Of a stretch of DNA of 54,894 nt, positions 44,717 through 53,174 are shown in pieces. Numbering within the stretch: the stretch's first letter is position 1; each line of letters opens with the position of its first letter. Under the pieces are notes generated by a model that was not told the origin of the DNA, searched no databases, and worked only from the letters and a program-made list of their open reading frames with translations. The position numbers and the translations under genes were made by a program. The stretch comes from Ramlibacter sp. (lineage in GTDB: Bacteria > Pseudomonadota > Gammaproteobacteria > Burkholderiales > Burkholderiaceae_C), in NCBI RefSeq assembly GCF_029866045.1, contig NZ_JARXAB010000132.1:1-54894 (forward strand). The letters run 5' to 3'.

Positions 44717-46311
44717 CAGGTCGGTGGCAGCAGGGTGTTCAGCCTGGCTTTCTGCACCTTGCCGGTGGTGGTCAGAGGCAGTTGCGCGTCGGTGGTGAAG
44801 TGGAAGCGCCCCGGTACCTTGTAGCTGGCCATCTCGCTCGCACAGAAGGCCTTGAGCGTCTCGGCAGTGGGCGTTGTGCTCGGTTCGGGGATGACGATGG
44901 CTACCAGGGCCTCGTCCAGCGTCGGGTGCGGCACGCCAATGACATAGGCGGTGCGTACCGCCGGGTGGCGCATCAGAACTTCCTCGATCTCGGCGGGGGC
45001 GATGTTGATGCCGCCGCTCTTGACCATTTCCTTGATGCGACCCTTGTAATAGAGGCGCCCCTCGTCATCGAACTGGCCCAGGTCGCCGGTACGGAAGAAG
45101 CCGTCGGCGTCAAACGCCTCGGCGGTCGCCTGCGGGTTCTTGAAGTACTCGCGCAGCACCGGACCGCGCACGCGGATCTCGCCGACCTCGCCCGCGGGCA
45201 GGGGATCACCGGATTCGAGGTGGCAGATGCGCAGCGCCACGCCAGGCAGGGGGTGTCCCACCGAGTGCAGGCGCACCTCCAGTGGGTCATGGGCATCGGC
45301 CACTGCGCAATTGCCGTAGGTCTCGCTCAGGCCGTAAATGTTGCAGATCTCGGTGGCGCCCAGTTCCACCGCCCGCATCACCTGCTCGGGCGTGCCGATG
45401 GTGGCGCCGCTGCGCAGGCTGGACAGGTCGTGGCTGGGGCGCGCCGGGTGCTCCCACAGGGCCTGGAAGATGTTGGGCGTGCCGTAGGCGAGGGTGCAGC
45501 GCTCGCGTTCGATCAGGGCGAGCGCCTCGCCCGCGTCGAAGCTTTCCTGCAGCACGATGCAGCCTCCGTGCGTCAGTAGGTTGGGCGCGGCGTTGACGAT
45601 GCCAAAGCTCCAGAACAAAGAGACCGCCAGCCACAGGCGGTCCTCGTGCGTCACATGCTGGCGCTCGCCGATGTGGAAAGAGTTGCTCACCCAGTGGCGG
45701 TGCTGCAGCAGGATGCCTTTGGGCGCTGCAGTGGAGCCGGACGTGTACAGCAGCAGGGCCACGTCGTCGGGCTGCGTGGCTGCTGCGGCTACGTCCACCT
45801 GGGTCTGAGGTACCTCCTGGCCGCGGGCCAGCAGCTCCTCCCAGGTCATCTCGCCGGCCGCAGACTCTCGTCGCGCTTCTGCGCCCACCCAAACGGTGTA
45901 CTGCAAGGTGGGCAGCTGCTCGCAGCCCGGTCGCAGGTCCGCCAGCAGGGCGCGGAAGTCCTGGCGGCGTAGCCGCTCGTTGGCGACCAGGCAGCGGACC
46001 TCCGCATGGGCCAAGGTGTATTCAAGCTCGCGGCGGGTGGACCAGGTGTTCACGCCGACTGATACCGCGCCGATCTGCTGGATGGCCAGGAAGGTCAGCA
46101 GCCACTCGGCACGGTTACCCATGAGGATGGCGACCGTGTCGCCACGCGACAGCCCCAGGCCCAATAGGCCGCGCGCCACCCGGTTCACCTCGTCCTGCAG
46201 CTGCGTGTAGGTAAGCCGCCGGCGGGTGTCCACCAGCGCCTCGCGCTCGCCAAAGCGGCGCGTCTGCTCCTGCAGCAGGCGCGGGATGGTTTGGCTGTCG
46301 GGACTTTGCAT
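44716..46311 (-). CDS. AMP-binding acyl-CoA synthetase/ligase, first gene of operon A
   Basis: The 531-residue protein has the P-loop-like LLLYTSGSTAAPKGILLQH, the YGLSETYGNC motif, GDLGQFDDEGRLYYKGRIKEMV, and the final catalytic lysine (about 518) in TTTGKVQKARL. It activates a carboxylic acid to an acyl-CoA via an adenylate. It leads the operon from a sigma-70-like promoter 54-82 bp upstream, described separately. A decayed relative of this gene, with the same upstream region, lies at 54408-54731. Confidence 0.93.
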   Translation of the reverse strand: MQSPDSQTIPRLLQEQTRRFGEREALVDTRRRLTYTQLQDEVNRVARGLLGLGLSRGDTVAILMGNRAEWLLTFLAIQQIGAVSVGVNTWSTRRELEYTLAHAEVRCLVANERLRRQDFRALLADLRPGCEQLPTLQYTVWVGAEARRESAAGEMTWEELLARGQEVPQTQVDVAAAATQPDDVALLLYTSGSTAAPKGILLQHRHWVSNSFHIGERQHVTHEDRLWLAVSLFWSFGIVNAAPNLLTHGGCIVLQESFDAGEALALIERERCTLAYGTPNIFQALWEHPARPSHDLSSLRSGATIGTPEQVMRAVELGATEICNIYGLSETYGNCAVADAHDPLEVRLHSVGHPLPGVALRICHLESGDPLPAGEVGEIRVRGPVLREYFKNPQATAEAFDADGFFRTGDLGQFDDEGRLYYKGRIKEMVKSGGINIAPAEIEEVLMRHPAVRTAYVIGVPHPTLDEALVAIVIPEPSTTPTAETLKAFCASEMASYKVPGRFHFTTDAQLPLTTTGKVQKARLNTLLPPT

Positions 46312-46417
46312 CTTGGGGGAAGCTAAAAATTCGAAATCTCGAAATAGATTCCAGCGATTGGAAAAGTTTAACTGCCAGCGGCTGGGCAGGCAAGCACCTC
46401 CCGCTAAGGGTCTACGC
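46312..46417 (-). promoter_or_regulatory. Promoter and upstream dyad of operon A
   Basis: On the minus strand a -35 TTGCCT (46388-46393) is followed after 17 bp by a -10 TAAACT (46365-46370). Upstream, GCgTAG-ACCC-tTAGC (46403-46417) forms an imperfect dyad centred about 52 bp before the likely transcription start, a usual place for a LysR-type activator. The leader contains a TTTCGA direct repeat (GAATCTATTTCGAGATTTCG; 46333-46351). The same elements, in the same register, recur at 54732-54837. Binding by the nearby LysR-type gene is inferred. Confidence 0.65.
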
Positions 46418-46535
46418 TATGAACTTGCCCGCGAGCTGGGTGACGACGTCTACCGCGGGCTGCGGGTCGGCCGGCGCGTGATCTGAGTCGACCGGGTGCT
46501 GGGCAAACAGCGCACTTTTAAGCGGTTCGGCACTT

Positions 46536-47432
46536 TCAATCGAAAGACGAACTTTGCCGCGCCAGGTCAACGACTCCCCGCACCAAGGGTTGCTCCGCGG
46601 CATCGTGCCAAGCGATGACGAACTCAAGCGCAGGGTGCTGCAGATCGGGAAGCAATCGGACAAGTTCAGACTTTGCCAGGTGTCCGCGAACCAAGACTTC
46701 TGGAAGAAGCGCAACTCCAGCCCCCGCTACGACGATCTCAATGAGAGATTTGGTGTGATTGCAAGTCGAGATCGAATCGGGTGCAACGTTCAACTCGGCC
46801 AGTGACGATTGAGTCATCGTGTGACTTGCTGAAGGACTCGTGAGTGCCCAAATCGCATGTGACCGCAGCACGTCCACGGGGGATTCCAAGGGAGTTTCAC
46901 CATCCAGGACACTGGGGGCTCCAACCCAGATCATCTGGACGGTGCCTAGCGAGGCTGTTCGAATAGCCGGCGCGACCAGCGGGCCCGCGAGAAGTGCGAC
47001 ATCAAGTTTTCCGGCCTTGAGCTTGTCCGCCATGGCCGCAGTGAGGTCTACATCCACATGCCAGGTGACTTGAGGCATGCGCTCGTGCAACCGCGCCATG
47101 AAGGTGGCAAACCAGCTGAGTGCGGCAAACTCACCGACGCCGATGCGAAGAGTTCCGGTGATCACCGCCTGTTTGTCGATGGAATCAACGACGCCGTGGA
47201 TCCGCTGGAGCAGCGGTTCCACCATCTCTATCAGTTCGCGGCCTTGGAGCGTGAGCTCCATGCGACGACCTTGTCGACGAAACAACTCGACCCCCAAGGC
47301 CGATTCCAGGTCGCGGATGCGTGCAGAAATGGCGGGCTGCGAGGCATGCAACTTCTCGGCCGCTGCGGCAAAAGTGCCTAACTTGGCGATGCAGCAAAGC
47401 GTTTCGAGATTGACTAAAGTGATGCGCGGCAT
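46536..47432 (-). CDS. LysR-family transcriptional regulator
   Basis: The 298-residue protein has the N-terminal winged helix-turn-helix (LVNLETLCCIAKLGTFAAA, ASQPAISARIRDLE) and a C-terminal periplasmic-binding-protein-like sensing domain. It resembles LysR regulators of aromatic acid and carboxylate catabolism. It lies downstream of the flavin reductase in the same orientation (34-bp gap) and 224 bp before operon A, so it is the natural candidate regulator of operons A and B, whose promoter regions share a dyad. That link is inference. Confidence 0.9.
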   Translation of the reverse strand: MPRITLVNLETLCCIAKLGTFAAAAEKLHASQPAISARIRDLESALGVELFRRQGRRMELTLQGRELIEMVEPLLQRIHGVVDSIDKQAVITGTLRIGVGEFAALSWFATFMARLHERMPQVTWHVDVDLTAAMADKLKAGKLDVALLAGPLVAPAIRTASLGTVQMIWVGAPSVLDGETPLESPVDVLRSHAIWALTSPSASHTMTQSSLAELNVAPDSISTCNHTKSLIEIVVAGAGVALLPEVLVRGHLAKSELVRLLPDLQHPALEFVIAWHDAAEQPLVRGVVDLARQSSSFD

Positions 47433-47466
47433 GGCCTGGGAGGCATTTTGGCCACTAATTATGCAG

Positions 47467-48024
47467 TTAGCCCAGCCCGCCCCACAGCCTTTCCTGGTCG
47501 ACCGCAGCGGTGTCTATCACGAAGGTTGTCGGTGTGCAGTAGTGCCCCGCGTTGAAGATCAGCGGCTGGCCGTCACCGAAGCTCACTCTGCGGACGCGGC
47601 CAATGAACAGGACATGGTCACCACCGTCGGATGTCGCGTGAGTTTCGCACTCGAAGCGTGCCAGCACCCCTGGAAGTAAGGGTGAATCACACAGCCCGTC
47701 TTGAAACTCCAGCCCATCGAACTTGTCGCGATTGGGGGTTGCGAAATGGTGCGACAGATTCCACTTATCAGCTGGCAGCACATGGATGGCAAAGTGGCCT
47801 GAAGCCAGGAAAGCGGGCAGCGATGCTGACTTTCGCCCGATACTCCAAAGCACCAGCGGCGGATCCAGCGACAGCGCAGAAAACGAATTGGCGGTGAGTC
47901 CTTCGCGCTTGCCATCGGGCGCACGTGTGGTGATCACCGTGACGCCCGTGGGAAAACGGCCCAGCGCGTGACGCAGTTGGCGCGTGTCGAAACCAGCGTC
48001 CAGCGTGACGGTTTTCAGTTCCAC
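47467..48024 (-). CDS. Flavin reductase family protein (FMN/FAD reductase component)
   Basis: The 185-residue protein has the flavin reductase-like domain signature FPTGVTVITTRAPDGKREGLTANSFSALS, the SLDPPLVLWSIGRKSAS segment and FAIHVLPADKW. Such proteins reduce free flavin with NAD(P)H and pass it to a two-component monooxygenase. The monooxygenase partner is the LLM gene 3 bp upstream. The split-barrel family is well matched in length. Confidence 0.92.
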   Translation of the reverse strand: MELKTVTLDAGFDTRQLRHALGRFPTGVTVITTRAPDGKREGLTANSFSALSLDPPLVLWSIGRKSASLPAFLASGHFAIHVLPADKWNLSHHFATPNRDKFDGLEFQDGLCDSPLLPGVLARFECETHATSDGGDHVLFIGRVRRVSFGDGQPLIFNAGHYCTPTTFVIDTAAVDQERLWGGLG

Positions 48025-48027
48025 TCT

Positions 48028-49101
48028 TTAGCGAATATTCGGGGCGACTTGTTCAGCCATCAGACGCATGGATTCGCGCGCAAGCTGAGGATCTTTCCAG
48101 TCGACGCCGGCGTACAGCAAGGTGCCGAATTCGCCAGTTTCCGCGCGGAGCATGGCAAGCTGGTCGGCCACTCTTGCCGGAGAGCCGTGAATGACCAACT
48201 TCTCCATGACCTTATCGAGTGTGATCTCGTCGTCTGATTGATCGATATGCTCTTTGAACACACCCAATGCGCCTCGGCGCTTGAGCTTGGAAAAAAGCGA
48301 GCGGTAGTAGTAGTAGTAAGGGCCATCCGTGCCCATTGCGTAGGCTTGCGCAGTGCGGTCATCGGCAGCCACAAATATGGTTTTGGCGACACGCCAGTTC
48401 GCCAGCTCTGGCGTGCGGCCAACGCGCTCGCAACCTTCGACGTACTTGACCCAATGGCTATTCACCCATTTGGGCAGCAAAAAATTCGCCGATATCGGGT
48501 CCCATCCCCGCGCAGCGGCTTCGCTGATGCCCTGCGAAAACGGGGTGACAGCGGTCACGACCACGGGCGGATGCGGACGTTGCAAGGGGCGCGGTATTGT
48601 CCCCATCCCAGTCTCGGGAATGTGAGTGCGCTCCGTGGAGAGATTCCAGAACTGGCCCTTGATGTTGTAAGGCGGCTCGCTGGCCCACAACTGCAACACC
48701 TGATTGATCGCCTCGAGAAACATGGCGGGGCGGGGCCCGTCGATGTTGCCAAAAATCTCTGCATCCGAGGGCAGCGCGCCTGGGCTGATGCCCAGAATGA
48801 AACGTCCACCCAACATGTGATCGAGCATCGCCATTGCGCTGGCTGTAGCGGCCGGGTGGTGGTTTGGCATGTTCAAGGTACCGGTACCCAAACGGATACG
48901 CTGGGTGACGTGCGCCAGGCTGGCAATGAACATGGCGCATGACGTGATGTTCTCTTCAGGGTCGGTGGTGTGCTCGCCGCAATACCCCTCCGTGAAACCA
49001 AGTTCGTCGGCCAGCATGAAGGCATCGCGGTCTTCTCGCAGGGACTGCTGCCAATCCTTGCCGATGGGATGCATGGGCATCGTGAAGAAACCAAGTCGCA
49101 T
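48028..49101 (-). CDS. LLM-class flavin-dependent monooxygenase
   Basis: The 357-residue protein has the luciferase-like barrel start RLGFFTMPMHPIGKDW, then EDRDAFMLADELGFTEGYCGEH, and LGTGTLNMPNHHPAATASAMAML with the conserved histidine pair of the bacterial-luciferase superfamily. It most resembles LimB-type (limonene 1,2-monooxygenase) and related enzymes. With the flavin reductase it should form a two-component monooxygenase that hydroxylates or epoxidises a substrate using reduced flavin and oxygen. Substrate unknown. The start at 49101 follows an upstream region shared with a divergent cupin gene. Confidence 0.9.
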   Translation of the reverse strand: MRLGFFTMPMHPIGKDWQQSLREDRDAFMLADELGFTEGYCGEHTTDPEENITSCAMFIASLAHVTQRIRLGTGTLNMPNHHPAATASAMAMLDHMLGGRFILGISPGALPSDAEIFGNIDGPRPAMFLEAINQVLQLWASEPPYNIKGQFWNLSTERTHIPETGMGTIPRPLQRPHPPVVVTAVTPFSQGISEAAARGWDPISANFLLPKWVNSHWVKYVEGCERVGRTPELANWRVAKTIFVAADDRTAQAYAMGTDGPYYYYYRSLFSKLKRRGALGVFKEHIDQSDDEITLDKVMEKLVIHGSPARVADQLAMLRAETGEFGTLLYAGVDWKDPQLARESMRLMAEQVAPNIR

Positions 49102-49253
49102 TGCTTCTCCGTGGACGTGAGTGTCTAGGTTAGGTGTTAATCCAAGAGGTGGAGTCTAGGGACGCGGTAGGCGGTTAACCAGACACATATTTGGATGCCG
49201 AAGGTTCAGATTTGCAAATCCATGGCGAAGGACCGGCGTGATACTGTCTCAGA
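49102..49253. promoter_or_regulatory. Divergent promoter region with 12-bp palindrome
   Basis: The 152-bp gap between the LLM gene (minus) and the bicupin gene (plus) contains a perfect 12-bp palindrome GATTTGCAAATC (49209-49220), 34 bp before the cupin start, and GGTTAACC (49173-49180). These are plausible operator sites. No promoter hexamer is certain. Confidence 0.4.
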
Positions 49254-50009
49254 ATGACCATCATCCAATCCTTTGCTGGCGCGCAGCATCGTCGACGAGC
49301 GGTCGCTAAGCCCCAGTTCGAGGGGTGGGTGACCGATGTGATCGGAAGCGGCTTGGAACGCAGCCCACTCGACGGGAGGCCTTCGCCCCAGGTTTTTCTG
49401 GTGGAGCAGCCGCCGGGCTGGGAATTGCAGACGCACTTCCACTTGCACCATCAGTTCCAGGTCGTTCTGCGTGGCAGTGGCTCGCTGGGCAGGCATGCTG
49501 TCGAGCCGTTGGCGGTGCATTACGCGTCCCCTCACTCCGGCTACGGGCCGCTGGTGGCGGGTAGCGAGGGTCTCGATTACCTCACGCTGCGGTTGGTTGG
49601 CGATACCGGTGCCTGGTACCTGCCTGATGCACGTGAACATTTGGCAGTACGGATTCCGAAACAACAGCTCCATGCGAGTCCTGCAGCGGATCCTCCCGAA
49701 AATCTCGCGCTGCTCCGGCATCCGGTGCAAGAAGTGCTCATCGCCCCCGACGATACGGGTCTGGCCGCTTGGCTCGTCCGATTGCCAGCCGGGGCTCCCT
49801 GTGAAGAACGCGACGACGCGCGGATTGATGCCGGTCGCTTTTATGTCCTCACTAGGGGTAGCTTGCACATCCAAAATGACCTGCTGGAAGGTCCGGCTGT
49901 GATTTACGTTGGCGCGAGCGAAGTGCTTCCGATAGCGTCCGGAAGCCGTGGCGCGGAGATGCTGGTGCTCCAGTTTCCGCAAGCAGCCCTGTATCCGCTC
50001 CCGACCTGA
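49254..50009 (+). CDS. Bicupin-like protein
   Basis: The 251-residue protein has an N-terminal cupin-like region with THFHLHHQFQVVLRGSGSLG, where the histidines could bind a metal, and a second half ending with DDARIDAGRFYVLTRGSLHI and GASEVLPIASGSRGAE that repeats the cupin pattern. It is the only plus-strand gene in this part of the cluster and converges on the enoyl-CoA hydratase with a 7-bp gap. Cupins in such clusters can be dioxygenases, isomerases or ligand sensors. I cannot choose among them. Confidence 0.75.
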   Translation: MTIIQSFAGAQHRRRAVAKPQFEGWVTDVIGSGLERSPLDGRPSPQVFLVEQPPGWELQTHFHLHHQFQVVLRGSGSLGRHAVEPLAVHYASPHSGYGPLVAGSEGLDYLTLRLVGDTGAWYLPDAREHLAVRIPKQQLHASPAADPPENLALLRHPVQEVLIAPDDTGLAAWLVRLPAGAPCEERDDARIDAGRFYVLTRGSLHIQNDLLEGPAVIYVGASEVLPIASGSRGAEMLVLQFPQAALYPLPT

Positions 50010-50016
50010 CCGTTTC

Positions 50017-50781
50017 CTATTCGCCTTGCCACCTGGGCGCTCGCTTCTCGGCGAAGGCGCGTGCGCCTTCCTTGGCATCGCTCGAATCCAGCACGGGACG
50101 TGTGATCGGTTCCTGGCAGGCCCAAATTTCATCGAGTGACCAATCGCGCTGCTCCACAATCACTCGCTTGCTGGCTGCAAGGCTCATTGGCGCATTCGCC
50201 ACGATGCGACGCGCCAGTGCCTTCGCTTCGTTCAGCGCTTGCCCTGGTTCAGTCAACGCGTTGATCAAACCGCACTGGTACAGGCGTTCTGCAGACATCA
50301 TGTCCCCGGTGAGCGCCAGTTCCATCGCGATGCGTTGCGGAAGGAGCCTGGGCAGCCGTATCAGGCCGCCTGCTGCTGCGGCCAAGCCGCGTTTGGCCTC
50401 GGGAAGGCCGAACTTGGCGTCGCGCGAGGCGACCAACAAGTCGCATGTCAGCGAGGCCTCGAAGCCGCCAGCCAGGCAATAGCCCTCCACCGCCGCGATC
50501 ACAGGCTTCTTCGGAGGGGTCAGGGCCATGCCGAGAATGCCGCGGCCGTCTACGCGCGTGTTCTCGCCTCGCAGGAAGGCCTTGAGGTCCATCCCGGTGC
50601 AAAAATTTCCACCCGCCCCCGTGAGGATGCCTACGCGCAGCTCAGGGTTTCGATCCAATTCGTCCATCGCCTCGCACACGCCATACGAGACTGCCCTGTT
50701 GACGGCGTTGCGTTGGTCGGGGCGGTTGATGGTCACGATCACGATACCGTCTTCATGTTCGACCATCACTTCCGGGGTCAT
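50017..50781 (-). CDS. Enoyl-CoA hydratase/isomerase family protein
   Basis: The 254-residue crotonase-fold protein has the CoA-binding NFCTGMDLKAF (oxyanion hole), EGYCLAGGFEASL, and the LPEAKRGLAAAAGG segment that bears a catalytic glutamate. Hydration of a 2,3-enoyl-CoA fits the acyl-CoA dehydrogenase of the cluster. I chose ATG 50781 because AAGGAGAAG precedes it by a usual distance; the frame is open from 50820. The monooxygenase gene is 10 bp upstream. Confidence 0.92.
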   Translation of the reverse strand: MTPEVMVEHEDGIVIVTINRPDQRNAVNRAVSYGVCEAMDELDRNPELRVGILTGAGGNFCTGMDLKAFLRGENTRVDGRGILGMALTPPKKPVIAAVEGYCLAGGFEASLTCDLLVASRDAKFGLPEAKRGLAAAAGGLIRLPRLLPQRIAMELALTGDMMSAERLYQCGLINALTEPGQALNEAKALARRIVANAPMSLAASKRVIVEQRDWSLDEIWACQEPITRPVLDSSDAKEGARAFAEKRAPRWQGE

Positions 50782-50791
50782 GACTTCTCCT

Positions 50792-51922
50792 TCAATCGCT
50801 GGGCGACGCGACGTTGGCAAGACGCTCTGCGGCGTTGGCGTATTCCAGCTGCAAACGGTACATGACGTCGCGCACGGAACTCTCTTCGCTGATCATGCCA
50901 ATCACCTGCCCTGCCGGGAAGGAGTACAGATCCTTGCGTTTGGACCGGACCACGCGAGCATGGGCCTCGTTGTAGAGGATGCCTTGGAGCGGTGTTGGCA
51001 AATAGTCTGGCGCGCCAGGGCGCTCCCAAGCCTCAGAAAGTTCGCTTTTGAGCATGCGGACCGTCTTTCCGGTCCGTGCCTTGCGCCTGGCGGTGTCTTC
51101 GGCGCGGGCCGCGAACATGGCTTGCTTCTCAAATTCGTCAAGCTCGCTCTCCCGCGTGCCAAGCCAGACTGTTCCGCACCATACCCCCTGGGCGCCTAGG
51201 GCCTGCGCCGCAAGGATTTGCTCACCTGTCGCTATGCCGCCCGCCGCCAGTACGGCGACTCGATCGCCGCAGGCACGCACAACTTGAGGCACCAGCACCA
51301 TGGTTGCGATTTCGCCCGTGTGGCCTCCGGCCTCGGTTCCCTGCGCCACGATCAACTCAACGCCCGCCTCGATATGTCGCCCCACATGGTCGGCCTTTCC
51401 GCACAGGGCGCCAATCATGATGTTGCGGGCGCGAAGTTCCTCGACTACGTCGCTTGGTGGGGGGCCTAACGCACTGACAACCAGTTTGACTTGCGGATGC
51501 GCCAAAGCAACCTTCAGCAGACGACGGGCACCGTCTGGCGTCATGCCACCGCGACCCGCCACAATTTCACGCTGGACGCGTTCATGCTCGTCGGGAGGCA
51601 GCGGCGCAACGCCTTTGCTACTGAGAATGCTCTCCATGAAGTCGCGGTGGCTCCGTGGAATGAGTTTCTCCAAATCGTCCAAGCTCTTTTCGGCTTCTTC
51701 ATCGTATCGGACGGGAATGATCACATCCACACCATAGGGTTTGCCATCGGTGTGAGCATCAATCCACCGCAGCTCGGCCTCGAGTTGCTCGGGCGAGACG
51801 GTGGACGCTCCCAGTACGCCGAAGCCGCCGGCGCGGGTCACTTCAACGACAACATCGCGGCAATGTGAGAAGGCAAATATTGGCAAATCGCAGCCAAGCC
51901 GGCCGCAGATTGGAGTGCGCAT
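50792..51922 (-). CDS. Nitronate monooxygenase-like (2-nitropropane dioxygenase family) flavoprotein
   Basis: The 376-residue TIM-barrel protein has the family's N-terminal PICGRLGCDLPIFAFSH and AGGFGVLGASTVSPEQLE, the FMN-phosphate loop VAQGTEAGGHTGEIATM with a histidine, and AAGGIATGEQILAAQALGAQGVWCGT. By family it would oxidise nitronates, but members also act on other activated carbon acids and related genes occur in acyl-CoA clusters without nitro compounds. The Bug receptor is 14 bp upstream. Confidence 0.88.
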   Translation of the reverse strand: MRTPICGRLGCDLPIFAFSHCRDVVVEVTRAGGFGVLGASTVSPEQLEAELRWIDAHTDGKPYGVDVIIPVRYDEEAEKSLDDLEKLIPRSHRDFMESILSSKGVAPLPPDEHERVQREIVAGRGGMTPDGARRLLKVALAHPQVKLVVSALGPPPSDVVEELRARNIMIGALCGKADHVGRHIEAGVELIVAQGTEAGGHTGEIATMVLVPQVVRACGDRVAVLAAGGIATGEQILAAQALGAQGVWCGTVWLGTRESELDEFEKQAMFAARAEDTARRKARTGKTVRMLKSELSEAWERPGAPDYLPTPLQGILYNEAHARVVRSKRKDLYSFPAGQVIGMISEESSVRDVMYRLQLEYANAAERLANVASPSD

Positions 51923-51936
51923 GGGGTGTCCGGTTC

Positions 51937-52917
51937 TCAGAGAGCGATGCCTAGCTTCTTTGTCACCGCACTCCAGCGGCCGATCTCCGCTGCCATGAAC
52001 GCACGCGCTTGCGTCGGGGTGGATCCGAGCACTGGCGTGATGCCCAGGCCAACCAGCTTTTCTTGCACACCTGGTTTTTCCATCGTGCGCATCGCCGCGC
52101 GCGCCAAGCGGTCGGCGAGTTCAGGGGGCGTTCCACTCGGAACCGCCAGAAGGTTGTAGGTGCCTGCCACCACATCCAGGCCTGCTTCTCGGCAGGTGGG
52201 TACCTCCGGGGCGATTTTTTCACGGGCCTCGGCCATACAGCTGATGATGCGCAGCCGGCCCGATTTGGCATGTGGTGCCAATGTACCTGTTGTCTCGATG
52301 ATGAATTGCACATTGCCCGAGATGGTGTCGGTAATCGCCGGCCCGCTTCCAGCATAGGGGACATCCAGGATGTTGATGCCCGCCTGATCCTTCAGCAGTT
52401 CGCCGGCAAGGTGAACGGTCGTGCCCAGTCCCGCGTGGCCATATGAGAGCTTCCCTGGGCGGCTTTTCGCATACTCCACCAACTCTTTCATATTGGTCAC
52501 TGGTACGGCCGGGTTCGCGGCAATCACGAAAGGTGCGTTCGACAACAGCGACAGCCATTGAAAGTCATCGATCGGCGAATAAGGTGACTTTGCGCGTGAG
52601 ACCGGTGCCGCCACTGCCGTGGACCCCGTGGCCAGCATGAGGTGGTTTCCATCCTTGGGTGCGCGCATAAAGCCGATGGCCACGGTCATACCGCCCGCGC
52701 CAGGTTTGTTTTCTACGACGACTGCCCGGTTGAGTTCGTCGCGCATGCCGTCGGCAAGGATGCGCGCGAAAAGGTCGCCCGACCCCCCAGGTGGAAAACC
52801 CACGTAAATCCGCAAGGGCTGCTCATTCTGAGCCAGGGCTGGCAGGGTCGTCGCCAGTGCCGCAGTTCCGGATGCGGCGAGCATGCGACGGCGGCTGAAC
52901 AGGGTGGGTTGATTCAT
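51937..52917 (-). CDS. Bug-family tripartite tricarboxylate transporter substrate-binding protein 3
   Basis: The 326-residue protein has a twin-arginine-like signal region (SRRRMLAASGTAALATTLPALA), suggesting Tat export, unlike the two Sec-type Bug proteins of operon A. It has VENKPGAGGMTVA and the C-terminal TPTQARAFMAAEIGRWSAV typical of the family. It is the most divergent of the three. I chose ATG 52917 because AGGAGA precedes it and the signal begins there; the frame extends to 52947. Confidence 0.9.
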   Translation of the reverse strand: MNQPTLFSRRRMLAASGTAALATTLPALAQNEQPLRIYVGFPPGGSGDLFARILADGMRDELNRAVVVENKPGAGGMTVAIGFMRAPKDGNHLMLATGSTAVAAPVSRAKSPYSPIDDFQWLSLLSNAPFVIAANPAVPVTNMKELVEYAKSRPGKLSYGHAGLGTTVHLAGELLKDQAGINILDVPYAGSGPAITDTISGNVQFIIETTGTLAPHAKSGRLRIISCMAEAREKIAPEVPTCREAGLDVVAGTYNLLAVPSGTPPELADRLARAAMRTMEKPGVQEKLVGLGITPVLGSTPTQARAFMAAEIGRWSAVTKKLGIAL

Positions 52918-53174
52918 GTTGTCTCCTAGGCCTTCTTGATAAAACATGGCGCAAAAGCCAGCTTGCGGGCGTTACCGACTGGTGTCCAATCATTTTTCAT
53001 GTTGGCCACCAATTAGGTTTTCTGAACCACGGGCACTGCCGCATTGGCCGTGCGTACATGACTTCAATCGGTCGCCCATCCGAGACCCAGACGAGCCAAT
53101 CGGAGTACCTGGGCAAAAACTTGGATTTGAGAGGAAACAGAGCCCCCTCGGCTGCTGAGACGATCGGCGGGAGG
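52918..53174. other. 257-bp gap between CoA-transferase and Bug gene
   Basis: No supported gene is visible. A minus-strand frame of about 90 codons crosses it (from 53275 to 52997) and reads like protein in part, but I recognise no family and its first part overlaps the CoA-transferase end in another frame. The Shine-Dalgarno of the Bug gene (AGGAGA) is at its right-to-left end near 52924. A promoter for Bug 3 could lie here. Confidence 0.4.
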
